The notes below the pieces were generated by a model that saw nothing but the letters and a program-made list of their open reading frames with translations, was not told the DNA's origin and ran no database searches. Shown piece by piece: positions 29,188 to 37,801 of a DNA stretch of 64,000 nucleotides. Every line of letters starts with the position of its first letter. Within the stretch, counting starts at the first letter, position 1. This stretch comes from Haematobacter massiliensis (GTDB taxonomy: Bacteria > Pseudomonadota > Alphaproteobacteria > Rhodobacterales > Rhodobacteraceae): NCBI RefSeq assembly GCF_000740795.1, contig NZ_JGYG01000002.1, positions 62,001 to 126,000 on the forward strand, read 5' to 3'. A program made the translations under genes and the position numbers.

Positions 29188-30071
29188 TCGCTGCGCTTCT
29201 CATCGCTCCTTCCGTGCTGGCGGAATCGGTCACCAGCCGGCTGGATTTCGTTGGCAGCTTCCGCTGGCGGATCGAGGATCCGGCCTTCGGCGGTTTCTCC
29301 GCCATCGAGGTGAAGGATGACGGCGAGGGGTTCTATGCGCTCTCCGACCGGTCGTCGCTGGTGGAGGGGCGGTTCGAGAGGGACGAGAAGGGGCGGATCA
29401 CCAGCGTCACCTCCGGCCCGGTGACGCCGCTCACCCTGAAAGGCGGCAAGCGGGCCAAACTGGACTCCGAGGGGCTGGCGCTCAGCCCGGATGGCACTTT
29501 ATGGATATCAGAGGAGACCCGGCACCGGGTCTATGGCTCCCGCACGCCGGGGCAGGAGCTTGTGCCTTTGCCACCCGTTCCGGGGAGCGAGAAGCTTATC
29601 CGCAACAAGAGTTTCGAAGCGCTGGCGATGGATGAGAAGGGTGCGCTCTACACCTTCCCGGAGAACCCGCAGAGCGATACGGAACTGCCCGTCTATCGCT
29701 TCAAGAGCGGCAAGTGGACCATTCCCTATTCGCTCCGCCGCGACCCGGAGTGGCTGGCCGTAGCGGCGGACTTCGGTCCGGACGGGCGGCTCTACCTGCT
29801 GGAGCGCGGCTTCGGGCGGTTGTCCGGTTTCCGCTCCCGCATCCGCTCCTTCGCTGTGACCGACATCTCCGCCGGTGATGAGCAGGTGCTGTTGCAGACG
29901 CCGTTCCGCCAATACGGCAATCTGGAGGGGCTGTCGGTCTGGGAGGACGGGGAGGGTTACCTCGTCTTTACCATGATTTCCGACGACAATTTTCTGCCTC
30001 TGCTCCTGAATACGGATATCGTGGAATACCGCTCGCGCGAGGCGCTTGATCGCCACGCGTCAAGGGAGTAA
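29160..30071 (+). CDS. exported phytase-like/esterase-like domain protein
   Basis: A 303-residue secreted or periplasmic protein with a signal peptide (LIAALLIAPSVLAES, cleavage near residue 22). The body is a six-bladed-propeller-like sequence with recurring ALSD, SEGLALSPDGTLWISEE and FEALAMDEKGALYTFPE blocks, the acidic motifs of the phytase-like family (PF13449, 'esterase-like activity of phytase'). Function in bacteria is not established; phosphoester or calcium binding is plausible. It overlaps mepA by 28 bases, so it is co-expressed with a cell-wall hydrolase. Confidence 0.82.
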   Translation: MLKRSGIALIAALLIAPSVLAESVTSRLDFVGSFRWRIEDPAFGGFSAIEVKDDGEGFYALSDRSSLVEGRFERDEKGRITSVTSGPVTPLTLKGGKRAKLDSEGLALSPDGTLWISEETRHRVYGSRTPGQELVPLPPVPGSEKLIRNKSFEALAMDEKGALYTFPENPQSDTELPVYRFKSGKWTIPYSLRRDPEWLAVAADFGPDGRLYLLERGFGRLSGFRSRIRSFAVTDISAGDEQVLLQTPFRQYGNLEGLSVWEDGEGYLVFTMISDDNFLPLLLNTDIVEYRSREALDRHASRE

Positions 30072-30133
30072 GGGCAGGCGTCCGCGGGATTGCGGGCCAA
30101 GTTTCCGCTACCTTGCCAAAACGGACACCCGAT

Positions 30134-30757
30134 ATGCGCTCCTCGCTGCTTCCCGGCATCATTGCCATGGCCATCGTCGTCGTGGCCTCGAACATCCTCG
30201 TTCAGTTCCTGTTCGGCCAATGGCTGACATGGGGCGCCTTCACCTATCCGCTGGCGTTCTTCGTCAATGAGGTGGTCAACCGGCTTCAGGGGCTGACCGC
30301 CGCGCGCAAGGTCGTGTTCTGGGGGTTGGTGACGGGTATCGTCTGCTCCTTCATCGGCACGCAGATCCAGGGGGAGTTCGGCCCGCTCGTCACGCTCCGT
30401 GTTGCGATCGGTTCCGCGGTGGCATTCCTGTGCGGACAACTTCTGGATGCAACGATCTTTGACCGGATGCGGCATCAGGCATGGTGGCGGCCGCCGTTCG
30501 TCTCCTCTCTGCTCGCGTCCTCACTGGACACGGTGCTCTTTTTCTCCATCGCCTTCTCCGGCTGGTTCGTGGCTATCGAACCCTCCAACGACGTGAGCTG
30601 GGCCAATGAAATCCTGCCGCTTCTGGGGGTTGGACCACTGGTTCCGCTGTGGGTATCGCTGGGATGTGCCGATTGGCTTGTAAAAATTGCCCTTTCCTTG
30701 ATCGTACTGATGCCTTTTCGGGCAATCGTCCGCCGCTACGCTACCGGCACCGCATGA
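30134..30757 (+). CDS. yhhQ: queuosine precursor transporter YhhQ
   Basis: A 207-residue inner-membrane protein with about six helices. Typical YhhQ/COG1738 features are TYPLAFFVNEVVNRLQG (about 37-53, with the conserved F-x-x-x-E-x-x-N-R), a central GQLLDATIFDRMRH and SSLLASSLDTVLFFSIAF. The family imports preQ0/preQ1 for tRNA queuosine synthesis. The frame can be extended to TTG 30113, but ATG 30134 gives the expected N-terminus. No clear ribosome-binding site. The next element is a tiny reading frame with a very strong one. Confidence 0.9.
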   Translation: MRSSLLPGIIAMAIVVVASNILVQFLFGQWLTWGAFTYPLAFFVNEVVNRLQGLTAARKVVFWGLVTGIVCSFIGTQIQGEFGPLVTLRVAIGSAVAFLCGQLLDATIFDRMRHQAWWRPPFVSSLLASSLDTVLFFSIAFSGWFVAIEPSNDVSWANEILPLLGVGPLVPLWVSLGCADWLVKIALSLIVLMPFRAIVRRYATGTA

Positions 30758-30826
30758 TTTCTGTGGACAAATTTTTCGGCTGTGCCACGTTGATCTTCAA
30801 CGGCAACAGCGAAAGGAGGTGGTCCA

Positions 30827-30883
30827 GTGTCTAGAGTGATATTGGAGAGAGGTGTCGGGACAGTCAGGGGGGCCGTGATCTGA
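30827..30883 (+). CDS. putative 18-residue peptide with an extended Shine-Dalgarno sequence
   Basis: GTG 30827 opens 18 codons (MSRVILERGVGTVRGAVI) ending at TGA 30881. It lies 7 bases behind GGAGG, within GAAAGGAGGTGGTCC (30811-30825). That 15-base stretch is complementary to the 3' end of alphaproteobacterial 16S rRNA (GGATCACCTCCTTTC) throughout, with one G-U pair. This is far longer than any other ribosome-binding site in the window. The peptide is Val/Gly/Arg-rich and has no recognisable domain. It may be a leader peptide or a real microprotein, or the ORF may be incidental to a ribosome-binding RNA. Context: between yhhQ and arfB, upstream of a folded RNA. Confidence 0.5.
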   Translation: MSRVILERGVGTVRGAVI

Positions 30884-30985
30884 AGGCAACCCTTCAGGTT
30901 GTAATCCCTGATTGGGTTCGGTCCTAACTGGCCCATCTCCGTAGATCTCGCTGGGGCCGCCCTATTCGGGTGGCCCCTGTCAGTT
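30884..30985 (+). promoter_or_regulatory. structured leader RNA between the 18-codon ORF and arfB
   Basis: About 100 bases with consecutive potential helices: CAACC/GGTTG (30887-30901), CCC/GGG flanked by AA/TT (30903-30918), ATCT/AGAT (30935-30946) and the large hairpin 30953-30977. A second possibility pairs GGCCC (30930-30934) with GGGCC (30954-30958), which would open the terminator-like stem. Mutually exclusive helices are what attenuators use. I do not recognise it as a named RNA family. The arrangement is seen; regulation is inference. Confidence 0.45.
30953..30977 (+). terminator. GC-rich terminator-like hairpin 16 bases before arfB
   Basis: Ten base pairs (GGGGCCGCCC with GGGTGGCCCC, one G-U) close a 5-base loop. 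It is followed by TGTCAGTTTGTC, which is only moderately T-rich, so termination may be partial. It sits between the tiny ORF and the arfB start codon. Confidence 0.5.
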
Positions 30986-30993
30986 TGTCAAAA

Positions 30994-31416
30994 ATGCTTC
31001 GCATCACCGATCATATCGCCATCGCCGACTGGGAGATGACCGAGACGTTCTCCCGTGCTTCCGGCCCGGGCGGGCAGAACGTCAACAAGGTCTCCACCGC
31101 TGTCGATCTCCGCTTCGAAGCGGAGCGCAGCCCGCATCTCACGCCGGAGATAAAGGCGCGGCTCCGCCGGCTCGCGGGGCGGCGCTGGACGGCGGATGGC
31201 GCCGTTCTCATCCGGGCGGAGGAGACGCGGAGCCAGGCGCGCAACCGGGAAATCGCGCGGGAGCGGCTGGCGGAACTGATTCGCGCAGCCCTCGTTCCCC
31301 GCAAGCGCCGGATCGCCACGCGTCCGACGCTCAGCAGTCAGCGGCGTCGTCTGGAGGGCAAGGCGCACCGCAGCACGGTAAAGTCGCTTCGGAGCAACCC
31401 TGATGCCGAAGATTGA
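30994..31416 (+). CDS. arfB: alternative ribosome-rescue factor ArfB (peptidyl-tRNA hydrolase)
   Basis: A 140-residue release-factor-like protein that hydrolyses peptidyl-tRNA on ribosomes stalled without a stop codon. The catalytic GGQ is at 26-28 in SGPGGQNVNKVST. The C-terminal tail is rich in Lys/Arg (RKRRIATRPT, SSQRRRLEGKAHRS), the segment that enters the empty mRNA channel. The frame runs back to GTG 30970 but ATG 30994 gives the usual N-terminus. No Shine-Dalgarno sequence precedes it (GTCAGTTTGTCAAAA), and a strong hairpin ends 16 bases upstream, so expression may be controlled by the leader described above. Confidence 0.93.
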   Translation: MLRITDHIAIADWEMTETFSRASGPGGQNVNKVSTAVDLRFEAERSPHLTPEIKARLRRLAGRRWTADGAVLIRAEETRSQARNREIARERLAELIRAALVPRKRRIATRPTLSSQRRRLEGKAHRSTVKSLRSNPDAED

Positions 31417-31466
31417 GCATCTGGCATCCTTTCTCGTGACAGCCCATATTATGGGCGAGTGCCTCT

Positions 31467-31495
31467 TTGTTACCTTCGTTTCGCCGTGTTTTAGA
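31467..31495 (+). promoter_or_regulatory. predicted promoter for the Nudix-pit pair
   Basis: TTGTTA (31467-31472), 17 bases, TTTAGA (31490-31495), about 67 bases ahead of the Nudix start. It lies just behind a GCCCAT/ATGGGC hairpin (31442-31456) that follows arfB. Predicted by eye. Confidence 0.35.
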
Positions 31496-31561
31496 AGACG
31501 GAGCTTTCCCTAACCGCCCCGAGCTTTCAGTATCGGGATCGAGCAGAAAAAGAAGAAACCC

Positions 31562-32020
31562 ATGCGTCCCTTCGGTCTTATCGATGCGTTGAAGGGGGCC
31601 ATCGGCCCCGGCCTTTCCCGTCCTGCTGAATTGCAGGTGGGAGCACTTTGCTGGCGTGAGAAGTCGGGTAGGCGAGAGTATCTTCTGGTCAATACGCTCA
31701 ACACCCGGCGCTGGATCGTGCCGAAGGGTTGGCCGATGAAGGGCCGGTCGCTGGCGGAGGCCGCTTCTATAGAAGCATGGGAGGAGGCGGGCGTCCGCGG
31801 GCGTCTAGGTGAGCAGCCGATCGGCAGCTATGTCTATGACAAGCTGACGGACACCGGCTTGCCCGTGCGCTGCGAAGTGCAGGTCTTTCCGATCGAAGTG
31901 TCGGAACTTGCTGACAGCTACCCGGAAAAACGCAGGCGTGATCGCCGCTGGGTCACGCGGGAAGAGGCAATGAAACTGTTGGGTGAGCCGGATCTCAAAA
32001 GGCTGATCGCGACGGTCTGA
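31562..32020 (+). CDS. Nudix hydrolase, diphosphoinositol-polyphosphate-phosphohydrolase-like
   Basis: A 152-residue Nudix protein of unknown substrate. The Nudix helix region is GWPMKGRSLAEAASIEAWEEAGV (about residues 55-77; key positions Gly, then I-E-A-W-E-E-A-G). The metal-binding EExG core is intact, but the canonical upstream Glu is Arg and the Arg of REUxEE is Ile. The PKGWPMKG beginning is common to a group of alphaproteobacterial Nudix proteins related to DIPP. It has no signal peptide. The phosphate transporter gene starts 21 bases downstream, suggesting co-transcription and a possible link to phosphate metabolism. Confidence 0.85.
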   Translation: MRPFGLIDALKGAIGPGLSRPAELQVGALCWREKSGRREYLLVNTLNTRRWIVPKGWPMKGRSLAEAASIEAWEEAGVRGRLGEQPIGSYVYDKLTDTGLPVRCEVQVFPIEVSELADSYPEKRRRDRRWVTREEAMKLLGEPDLKRLIATV

Positions 32021-32041
32021 CGGCGCTTCGGGAGAGGATGC

Positions 32042-33511
32042 ATGCCCGGACCTCACGGCCCATCGGAGCCGCCAAATCGCTGGCGCACGCTCGACCGGGA
32101 TCTGAAGTACATCGGTCGTCTGGAGACAGCCTCCGCCTATGTGTCCCGCCCGCTGATCGCGGGCTCCATCGCGGTGGCCTTCATACTCGTGGCCGGCGGA
32201 GCCGCCGTCGCAGTCGGAGGGCGGTCGGATGTCGTCGTCCTGGCCGTTGCGGCTGTGCTGGCAGGTTACATGGCGCTCAATATCGGCGCCAATGACATCG
32301 GCAATACCATGGGGCCGGCGGTCGGCGCGAGGGCGATTGGCCTCGGCGCCGCGCTGTTTGCCGCGGCTGTGGCAGAGGCTGCAGGCGCGCTGATCTCGGG
32401 TCATGAGGTGGTGGCGACGATATCCGGCAGGCTCCTCCTGTTTGACCAGCCCTCGGAGTCCCGGCAGATCATCCCCGTGATGATCGCAGCATTGGCGGCG
32501 GCCTCTCTCTGGATCAACCTTGCGGGATGGCTTCGCGCCCCGGTCTCCACCACGCATGCCATTGTCGGTGCGATTACGGGTGCGGGGGTCAGCGCGGCAG
32601 GGCTGGGGGCGGTCGACTGGCCACAGATCGGCATGATCGCCGGGGCCTGGGTGCTGTCTCCGCTGCTCGGAGGAGGACTGGCGGCCGGGTTTCTCGCGCT
32701 GGTCGATACGCTCATTTCTGAGCGGGAAGACAAGATCGCCGCTGCGCAACGCTGGCTGCCGATGCTGATGGGCGTGATGGCCGCCGTTTTCAGCGCTTAC
32801 CTTCTCGCGCGCGCGCTGCCTGCGATCTCCGTGCCCACGGCGTTTCTGCTGGCGGGCTCGGTTGTGGTGGGTGCCGCGACCTGGCTCATCTCCCGGCCTG
32901 TGGTCAGGAAAGCGGCCATCGGTCTGGAGAACCGACGCCGGTCGCTGCGGCCGCTGTTCGGGCCTTCGCTTGTCATGGCATCGCTGCTGCTGTGTTTCGC
33001 ACATGGCTCCAATGATGTGTCGAATGCCATCGGTCCGCTGGTGGCCATCGTGGAGGCATTGGAGCTGGACCAGCGGGATGCGGGGGGGCCGACCTGGACG
33101 ATCCTGCTGGGCGCGGCGGGCCTGTCGGTCGGCCTCGTGCTCTTCGGAGCGCGTCTCATCCGCATTGTCGGCAGCGAGATTACCCGTCTGAATCCAGTCA
33201 GGTCGTGGTGCGTGGCATTGTCCACGGCAGCAACGGTCCTGCTGGCTTCAGCCGCAGGACTTCCGGTCAGCTCCACCCATATTGCAGTAGGCGGCGTCTT
33301 CGGGGTCGGATTCTACCGGGAATGGCGGGCGCGCGGGGCACGTCCGCCCCGCGATTCAGCCGCGGCGCCGCCAGAGGTTACCCGGAGGCGGCTCCTGGTT
33401 CGCCGGTCGCATGTGCTGACGATTCTCGCCGCCTGGGTCGTGACCGTTCCGCTCTGCGCCACCTTCGCGGGGCTGCTTTATTTTCTCGCCAGCCTGGTGG
33501 GCCTTGCCTGA
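32042..33511 (+). CDS. inorganic phosphate transporter, PiT family
   Basis: A 489-residue permease with about ten helices. It has the duplicated PiT signature: NIGANDIGNTMGPAVGAR near residue 80 and AHGSNDVSNAIGPLVA near 320, each with the conserved G-A/S-N-D-V/I-x-N. A central cytosolic stretch around 230-245 and an Arg-rich loop (about 430-455) are visible. It imports phosphate coupled to protons or sodium. It follows the Nudix gene in the same direction; pncB converges from the other strand with 2 bases between stops. Confidence 0.94.
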   Translation: MPGPHGPSEPPNRWRTLDRDLKYIGRLETASAYVSRPLIAGSIAVAFILVAGGAAVAVGGRSDVVVLAVAAVLAGYMALNIGANDIGNTMGPAVGARAIGLGAALFAAAVAEAAGALISGHEVVATISGRLLLFDQPSESRQIIPVMIAALAAASLWINLAGWLRAPVSTTHAIVGAITGAGVSAAGLGAVDWPQIGMIAGAWVLSPLLGGGLAAGFLALVDTLISEREDKIAAAQRWLPMLMGVMAAVFSAYLLARALPAISVPTAFLLAGSVVVGAATWLISRPVVRKAAIGLENRRRSLRPLFGPSLVMASLLLCFAHGSNDVSNAIGPLVAIVEALELDQRDAGGPTWTILLGAAGLSVGLVLFGARLIRIVGSEITRLNPVRSWCVALSTAATVLLASAAGLPVSSTHIAVGGVFGVGFYREWRARGARPPRDSAAAPPEVTRRRLLVRRSHVLTILAAWVVTVPLCATFAGLLYFLASLVGLA

Positions 33512-33513
33512 CG

Positions 33514-34806
33514 TCATACGACCACTTCCAGCGGGGTTTGTGCACCGACGCCGAACACCCGCTTGTAGCGCGCGATCTCTTCCTCCGGTCCCATGGCCTT
33601 GTTGGGATTGTCCGACAGCTTCACCGTGGGATAGCCGTCGGCGGAGATCGCCTTGCAGACGAGGCTGAAGGGCGCAAGCGCGTCCCCGGGCACCAGTCCG
33701 CGGAAGTCGTTGGTGAGCAGGGTTCCCCAGCCGAAGCTTACTTTCACCCGCCCCGCAAACTGTGCGTGAAGCTCCAGGATCTTGTCCACGTCCAGCCCGT
33801 CCGAGAAGATCACCAGCTTTTCGCGCGGGTCTTCGCCCCGTTCCTTCCACCATGCGATGGCAGTTTCCGCGCCCTCGGCAGGATCGCCGGAATCGATACG
33901 GATGCCGGTCCAGCTCGCCAGCCAGTCCGGCGCATGGGCAAGAAAGCCTTTGGTTCCGAAGGTATCGGGCAGGATGATGCGCAGGTTGCCGTCATGCTCC
34001 TCATGCCAGTCCGCCAGCACCTTGTAGGGGGCTTCGGCCAATTCGGCATCATCGCGGGCAAGCGCGGCATAGACCATGGGGAGTTCATGGGCATTGGTCC
34101 CGATCGCCTCCACCTCTCGCCGCATCGCGATCAGGCAGTTGGAGGTACCGGTAAAGGTCCGACCCAGCCCCTCCATCATCGCCTGCACGCACCAGTCCTG
34201 CCAGAGGAAGGAATGCCGCCGCCGCGTGCCGAAATCCGCGATGCGGAGGCTCGGCACGCCACGAAGCCGCTCGACCTTCTCCCAGATTTTCGTCATCGCG
34301 CGGGCGTAGAGCACCTGAAGCTCGAACCGGCCCATCGTCTCCAGCACGGCGCGGGAGCGCAGTTCCATCAGCACGGCGAGCGCCGGGATTTCCCACAGCA
34401 TCACCTCCGGCCAGGCGCCCTCGAAGGTCAGTTCGTACTGGCCATCGCGCTTTTCAAGCTCATAGGGCGGCAGACGGAGGTTCTCGAACCACTCCATGAA
34501 GTCGGGGCGGAACATCTGGCGCTTGCCGTAGAAGGTGTTGCCCCGCAGCCAGGTCGACTCTCCCCGGCTGAGGGAGAGCGAGCGGATATGGTCGAGCTGC
34601 TCGCGCAGTTCGCCCTCATCGATCAGCTCCGCCAGACGCACGTCCTTGGAGCGGTTTATGAGACTGAAGGTGACGCGCGCGTCGGGGTTGTTGCGGAAAA
34701 CCGACTGGCACATCAGCAGCTTGTAGAAGTCCGTGTCGATCAGGGACCGCACGATCGGGTCGATCTTCCACTTGTGATTATAGACCCGCGTCGCGATGTC
34801 GACCAT
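33514..34806 (-). CDS. pncB: nicotinate phosphoribosyltransferase
   Basis: Converts nicotinate and PRPP to nicotinate mononucleotide in NAD salvage; 430 aa. It starts with [30 protein letters not shown] (read as [13 protein letters not shown] for the key motif, about residues 28-40). The conserved FGTRRRHS is near 205, GTSNCLIA follows, and IRIDSGDP near 290 is the phosphate-binding site. [13 protein letters not shown] is near 350. It is preceded by pncA with one base between them, so the pair is an operon turning nicotinamide into NaMN. Confidence 0.96.
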   Translation of the reverse strand: MVDIATRVYNHKWKIDPIVRSLIDTDFYKLLMCQSVFRNNPDARVTFSLINRSKDVRLAELIDEGELREQLDHIRSLSLSRGESTWLRGNTFYGKRQMFRPDFMEWFENLRLPPYELEKRDGQYELTFEGAWPEVMLWEIPALAVLMELRSRAVLETMGRFELQVLYARAMTKIWEKVERLRGVPSLRIADFGTRRRHSFLWQDWCVQAMMEGLGRTFTGTSNCLIAMRREVEAIGTNAHELPMVYAALARDDAELAEAPYKVLADWHEEHDGNLRIILPDTFGTKGFLAHAPDWLASWTGIRIDSGDPAEGAETAIAWWKERGEDPREKLVIFSDGLDVDKILELHAQFAGRVKVSFGWGTLLTNDFRGLVPGDALAPFSLVCKAISADGYPTVKLSDNPNKAMGPEEEIARYKRVFGVGAQTPLEVVV

Positions 34807-34807
34807 G

Positions 34808-35416
34808 TCACTCCTCCAGTATCACACCCTTGTCGCGCATCTCGTCGATGGCGCGAGCCAGCGACCCGTCAAGGTCTATCCCGCGGCAAGCGCTGTTCAG
34901 AACCGTCACCTCGAACCCCAGTGAAGCGCCGTCCACGGCCGAATAGGCCACGCAGAAGTCCGTCGCCAGTCCCACCAGCGTGAGGGACGATACCCCACGG
35001 CTTCTGAGATATCCCTCCAGCCCGGTGGGCGTGATGCGGTCATTTTCGAAGAAGGCCGAGTAGCTGTCGATTTCCCGGCGAAAGCCCTTGCGCAGGATCA
35101 GGTCGGCCCGATCCGTTTCCAGATCCGGATGAAAGCGCGCTCCTTCGCTGCCCTGCACGCAATGGTCGGGCCAGAGAACCTGCTGCCCATAGACAAGGTC
35201 CACGGTTTCATAGGGCGCCTTGTCCGCATGATTGCTCGCGAAGGACGTATGATCGAGCGGATGCCAGTCCTGCGTCAGCACGGTCGTGCCATATTCCCGC
35301 AGCAGCCGGTTGACGCGGGGGAGGATCGCATCGCCATCGGTCACGGCCAGCGCGCCGCCGGGGCAGAAATCGTTCTGGACGTCGATGACGATCAGGGCCT
35401 TGCTGTCGGTGGTCAT
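34808..35416 (-). CDS. pncA: nicotinamidase
   Basis: Hydrolyses nicotinamide to nicotinate; 202 aa, cytosolic isochorismatase fold. The catalytic Asp is in [10 protein letters not shown] (about 12-21), the metal ligands in [14 protein letters not shown] (about 49-62), the Lys in LRKGF near 112, and the nucleophile Cys in [11 protein letters not shown] near 145. The product is the substrate of PncB, encoded next. The start follows AGGAACGG. Confidence 0.96.
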   Translation of the reverse strand: MTTDSKALIVIDVQNDFCPGGALAVTDGDAILPRVNRLLREYGTTVLTQDWHPLDHTSFASNHADKAPYETVDLVYGQQVLWPDHCVQGSEGARFHPDLETDRADLILRKGFRREIDSYSAFFENDRITPTGLEGYLRSRGVSSLTLVGLATDFCVAYSAVDGASLGFEVTVLNSACRGIDLDGSLARAIDEMRDKGVILEE

Positions 35417-35449
35417 GGTCCGTTCCTCCTGGGTCCTAGGGCACGGCGC

Positions 35450-36979
35450 CTAGAGCATGGCGCCAAGGGCGACGCCTGCAAGAGCAATGATCGCACCGGA
35501 GAGCGCGATCAGCACAGGATGCACCTGCTGCGGCTTTGGCTGCGGCGGGGGCGGGTCGGACTGGCGGATCAGGGCATCCTCCACCAATCCGGGAAGCCGG
35601 GGGCCGAAACGGGCCATCACGCGGGCTGTCCGGGCAAGATCATGTGCGACGGCCCGCGGGCCGAGGTTCTGGCGGATATAGTCCTCCACCACCGGCTTTG
35701 CCGCCTGCCACATGTTGATATTCGGATCGAGCGAGCGTGCCACACCCTCCGTCACCACCATGGTGCGTTGCAGAAGGATGAGTTCCGTCCGTGTCTGCAT
35801 CCCGAACCGCTCCGTCACGTCGAACAGGTAGGCGAGCAGCCGTCCCATGGAAATGCGCGAGGCGTCCATGCCGAAGATCGGCTCCCCCACGGCGCGAAGC
35901 GCACGGGCGAAATCGTCCACCGAACGGTCATGGGGAACATAGCCCGCCTCGAAATGCACTTCTGCCACGCGACGGTAGTCGCGCCGGATGAAGCCGTACA
36001 GGATCTCCGCATAGACGCGCCGGGTATATTCGTCGATCCGCCCCATGATGCCGAAGTCATAGGCGATGAGCGTGCCGTCCAATGCGACCTTCAGATTCCC
36101 CTGATGCATGTCGCCGTGAAACAGCCCGTCGCGGAGCGCATGGCGCAGGAAAAGCTGGATGACCCGCTCGCCCAGTTCCCTGCGGTCGATGCCCGCCGCG
36201 TCGATGGCCGCGATATCGCCCAGCGGAATGCCGTCCACCCAGCCCAGTGTCATCACCCGGCGCGCGGATAAGCCCCAGAACACCTTGGGCACCCTGAAGC
36301 CTGCATCACCCGCGGTATTCGCCGCGAATTCGTCCGCGGAAGCGGCCTCCGAGCGCAGATCCAGCTCTCCGGTCACCACGCCGTCGAAATGCCGCACCAC
36401 ATCGGAAGGCCGGAGGCGGCGGGAGGCGGGGGACAACGTCTCGATCACGCTGGCTGCGAAGTAGAAGGCGTCGATGTCGCGGCGGAAGGCGCGTTCGATG
36501 CCGGGGCGGGTGACCTTGACCGCGACATCCTCCCCCGTATCCGCGCGCCGGGCATGGTGAACCTGCGCGATGGAAGCTGCCGCGACGGGCGGGGAAAACT
36601 CGGAGAACAGCTCCTCCACCGGCGCGCCCAGCTCCTCCGCCACCGTCACCTTGGCGATCTCGGTGGAGAAGGGGGGCAGGCTATCCTGCAGGACGCGGAG
36701 TTGCTCCGCCACTTCGGGGCCCACCACATCGGGCCGGGTGGAGAGGATCTGGCCGAATTTTACATAGGCCGGTCCCAGCGCGTTCAGCGCGCGCGCCGCC
36801 GGCGGCAGCGACGGGTCGCCCTTGGCTCCCAGCCATGCGAACGGCCAGCCCACCACCCGTGCCAGCAGCCGGAGCCGGGGCGGCGCATCCATTGCGTTCA
36901 GCACGATACCCATGGCGCCGGCGCGTTGCAGCGTGGCGCCTGTCTGGATCAGGCGCCAGATATTGTGCGGCCCCCGCAC
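35450..36979 (-). CDS. ubiB: UbiB/ABC1 atypical kinase for ubiquinone synthesis
   Basis: A 509-residue member of the ABC1/ADCK/UbiB family, ATPases needed for ubiquinone (coenzyme Q) biosynthesis. KxGQ signature: [13 protein letters not shown] near 71-83. The Ala-rich nucleotide loop [11 protein letters not shown] is near 130-140, with VAVKVTRPG and then DMHQGNLKV (catalytic) and YDFGIMG (metal) further on. Two hydrophobic segments at the C-terminus (about 485-507) anchor it in the membrane. GTG start directly abuts the ubiE stop. Confidence 0.95.
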   Translation of the reverse strand: MRGPHNIWRLIQTGATLQRAGAMGIVLNAMDAPPRLRLLARVVGWPFAWLGAKGDPSLPPAARALNALGPAYVKFGQILSTRPDVVGPEVAEQLRVLQDSLPPFSTEIAKVTVAEELGAPVEELFSEFSPPVAAASIAQVHHARRADTGEDVAVKVTRPGIERAFRRDIDAFYFAASVIETLSPASRRLRPSDVVRHFDGVVTGELDLRSEAASADEFAANTAGDAGFRVPKVFWGLSARRVMTLGWVDGIPLGDIAAIDAAGIDRRELGERVIQLFLRHALRDGLFHGDMHQGNLKVALDGTLIAYDFGIMGRIDEYTRRVYAEILYGFIRRDYRRVAEVHFEAGYVPHDRSVDDFARALRAVGEPIFGMDASRISMGRLLAYLFDVTERFGMQTRTELILLQRTMVVTEGVARSLDPNINMWQAAKPVVEDYIRQNLGPRAVAHDLARTARVMARFGPRLPGLVEDALIRQSDPPPPQPKPQQVHPVLIALSGAIIALAGVALGAML

Positions 36980-37729
36980 CTAGAGCTTCCACCCCGAATG
37001 AAGCGCGGCGATGCCCATGGACAGATTGCGGTACTTGACGTGCTCGAACCCCGCGTCGCGGATCATCCCGGCGAAGGTCTCCTGATCGGGGAACTTGCGG
37101 ATCGACTCGACCAGATACTGGTAGCTGTCGCGGTCGTTCGCCACGATCTGCCCCATCACCGGGATCACGTTGAAGGAATATCGGTCATAGAGCCATTGCA
37201 GCCCCTCGTTCGGGATCTGGCTGAACTCCAGCACCATGAGCCGCCCGCCGGGTTTCAGCACGCGGTAGGCTTCGGAAAGCGCGTCTTGAATGCGCGTCAC
37301 GTTACGGATGCCGAAGGAGATGGTGTAGACGTCGAAGGCCGCATCCTTCAGCGGCAACGCCATGGCATCGCCCGTCACCCAGTCCAGCCGGTCGGAGAGG
37401 GAGGCGGCCTCCGCCCGTTTGCGCCCCTCCACCAGCATGGATTCCGTCATGTCGAGCACAACGGCCTCCGTGTCTCTCGCACGGGAGAGGAAGCGGAAGG
37501 AAATGTCGCCCGTGCCCCCCGCCACGTCCAGCAGCCGCTGACCGGGGCGCGGCGCCAGCCAGTCCATCATCGCATTCTTCCACAGCCGATGGACGCCGCC
37601 CGACATCAGGTCGTTCATCACGTCGTAGCGGGATGCGACGCGGGTGAACACGCCATGGACCAGTCCGGCCTTCTCCCCCTCCGCCACGGTGCGGAAGCCG
37701 AAATGGGTTGTGCTGTCGTTCTGGGCCAT
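36980..37729 (-). CDS. ubiE: ubiquinone/menaquinone biosynthesis C-methyltransferase UbiE
   Basis: SAM-dependent C-methyltransferase of ubiquinone synthesis, 249 aa. [24 protein letters not shown] is spread over about residues 28-51 (UbiE signature Y-D-x-M-N-D-x-M-S). Motif I is [11 protein letters not shown] near 66-76; the second signature is [26 protein letters not shown] (about 138-163, with RVLKPGG). It is adjacent to ubiB in one operon. The divergent neighbour mutM starts 72 bases away. Confidence 0.97.
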   Translation of the reverse strand: MAQNDSTTHFGFRTVAEGEKAGLVHGVFTRVASRYDVMNDLMSGGVHRLWKNAMMDWLAPRPGQRLLDVAGGTGDISFRFLSRARDTEAVVLDMTESMLVEGRKRAEAASLSDRLDWVTGDAMALPLKDAAFDVYTISFGIRNVTRIQDALSEAYRVLKPGGRLMVLEFSQIPNEGLQWLYDRYSFNVIPVMGQIVANDRDSYQYLVESIRKFPDQETFAGMIRDAGFEHVKYRNLSMGIAALHSGWKL

Positions 37730-37801
37730 GCTTCCCTCCGGGTGCATTGTCGCGGGCTGCCCGCCCGATATAACGCCCCCGACTTGAAGAGGAAGCCGAA
37801 A

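Noticed and set aside
30762-30770. TGTGGACAA, resembling an inverted DnaA box
   Set aside because: A single near-match with no second box nearby and far from dnaA; expected by chance.
30649-30834. 61-codon frame over the end of yhhQ
   Set aside because: It is out of frame within yhhQ. Its tail from the ATG overlapping the yhhQ stop (30753) has no ribosome-binding site and ends inside the extended Shine-Dalgarno region.
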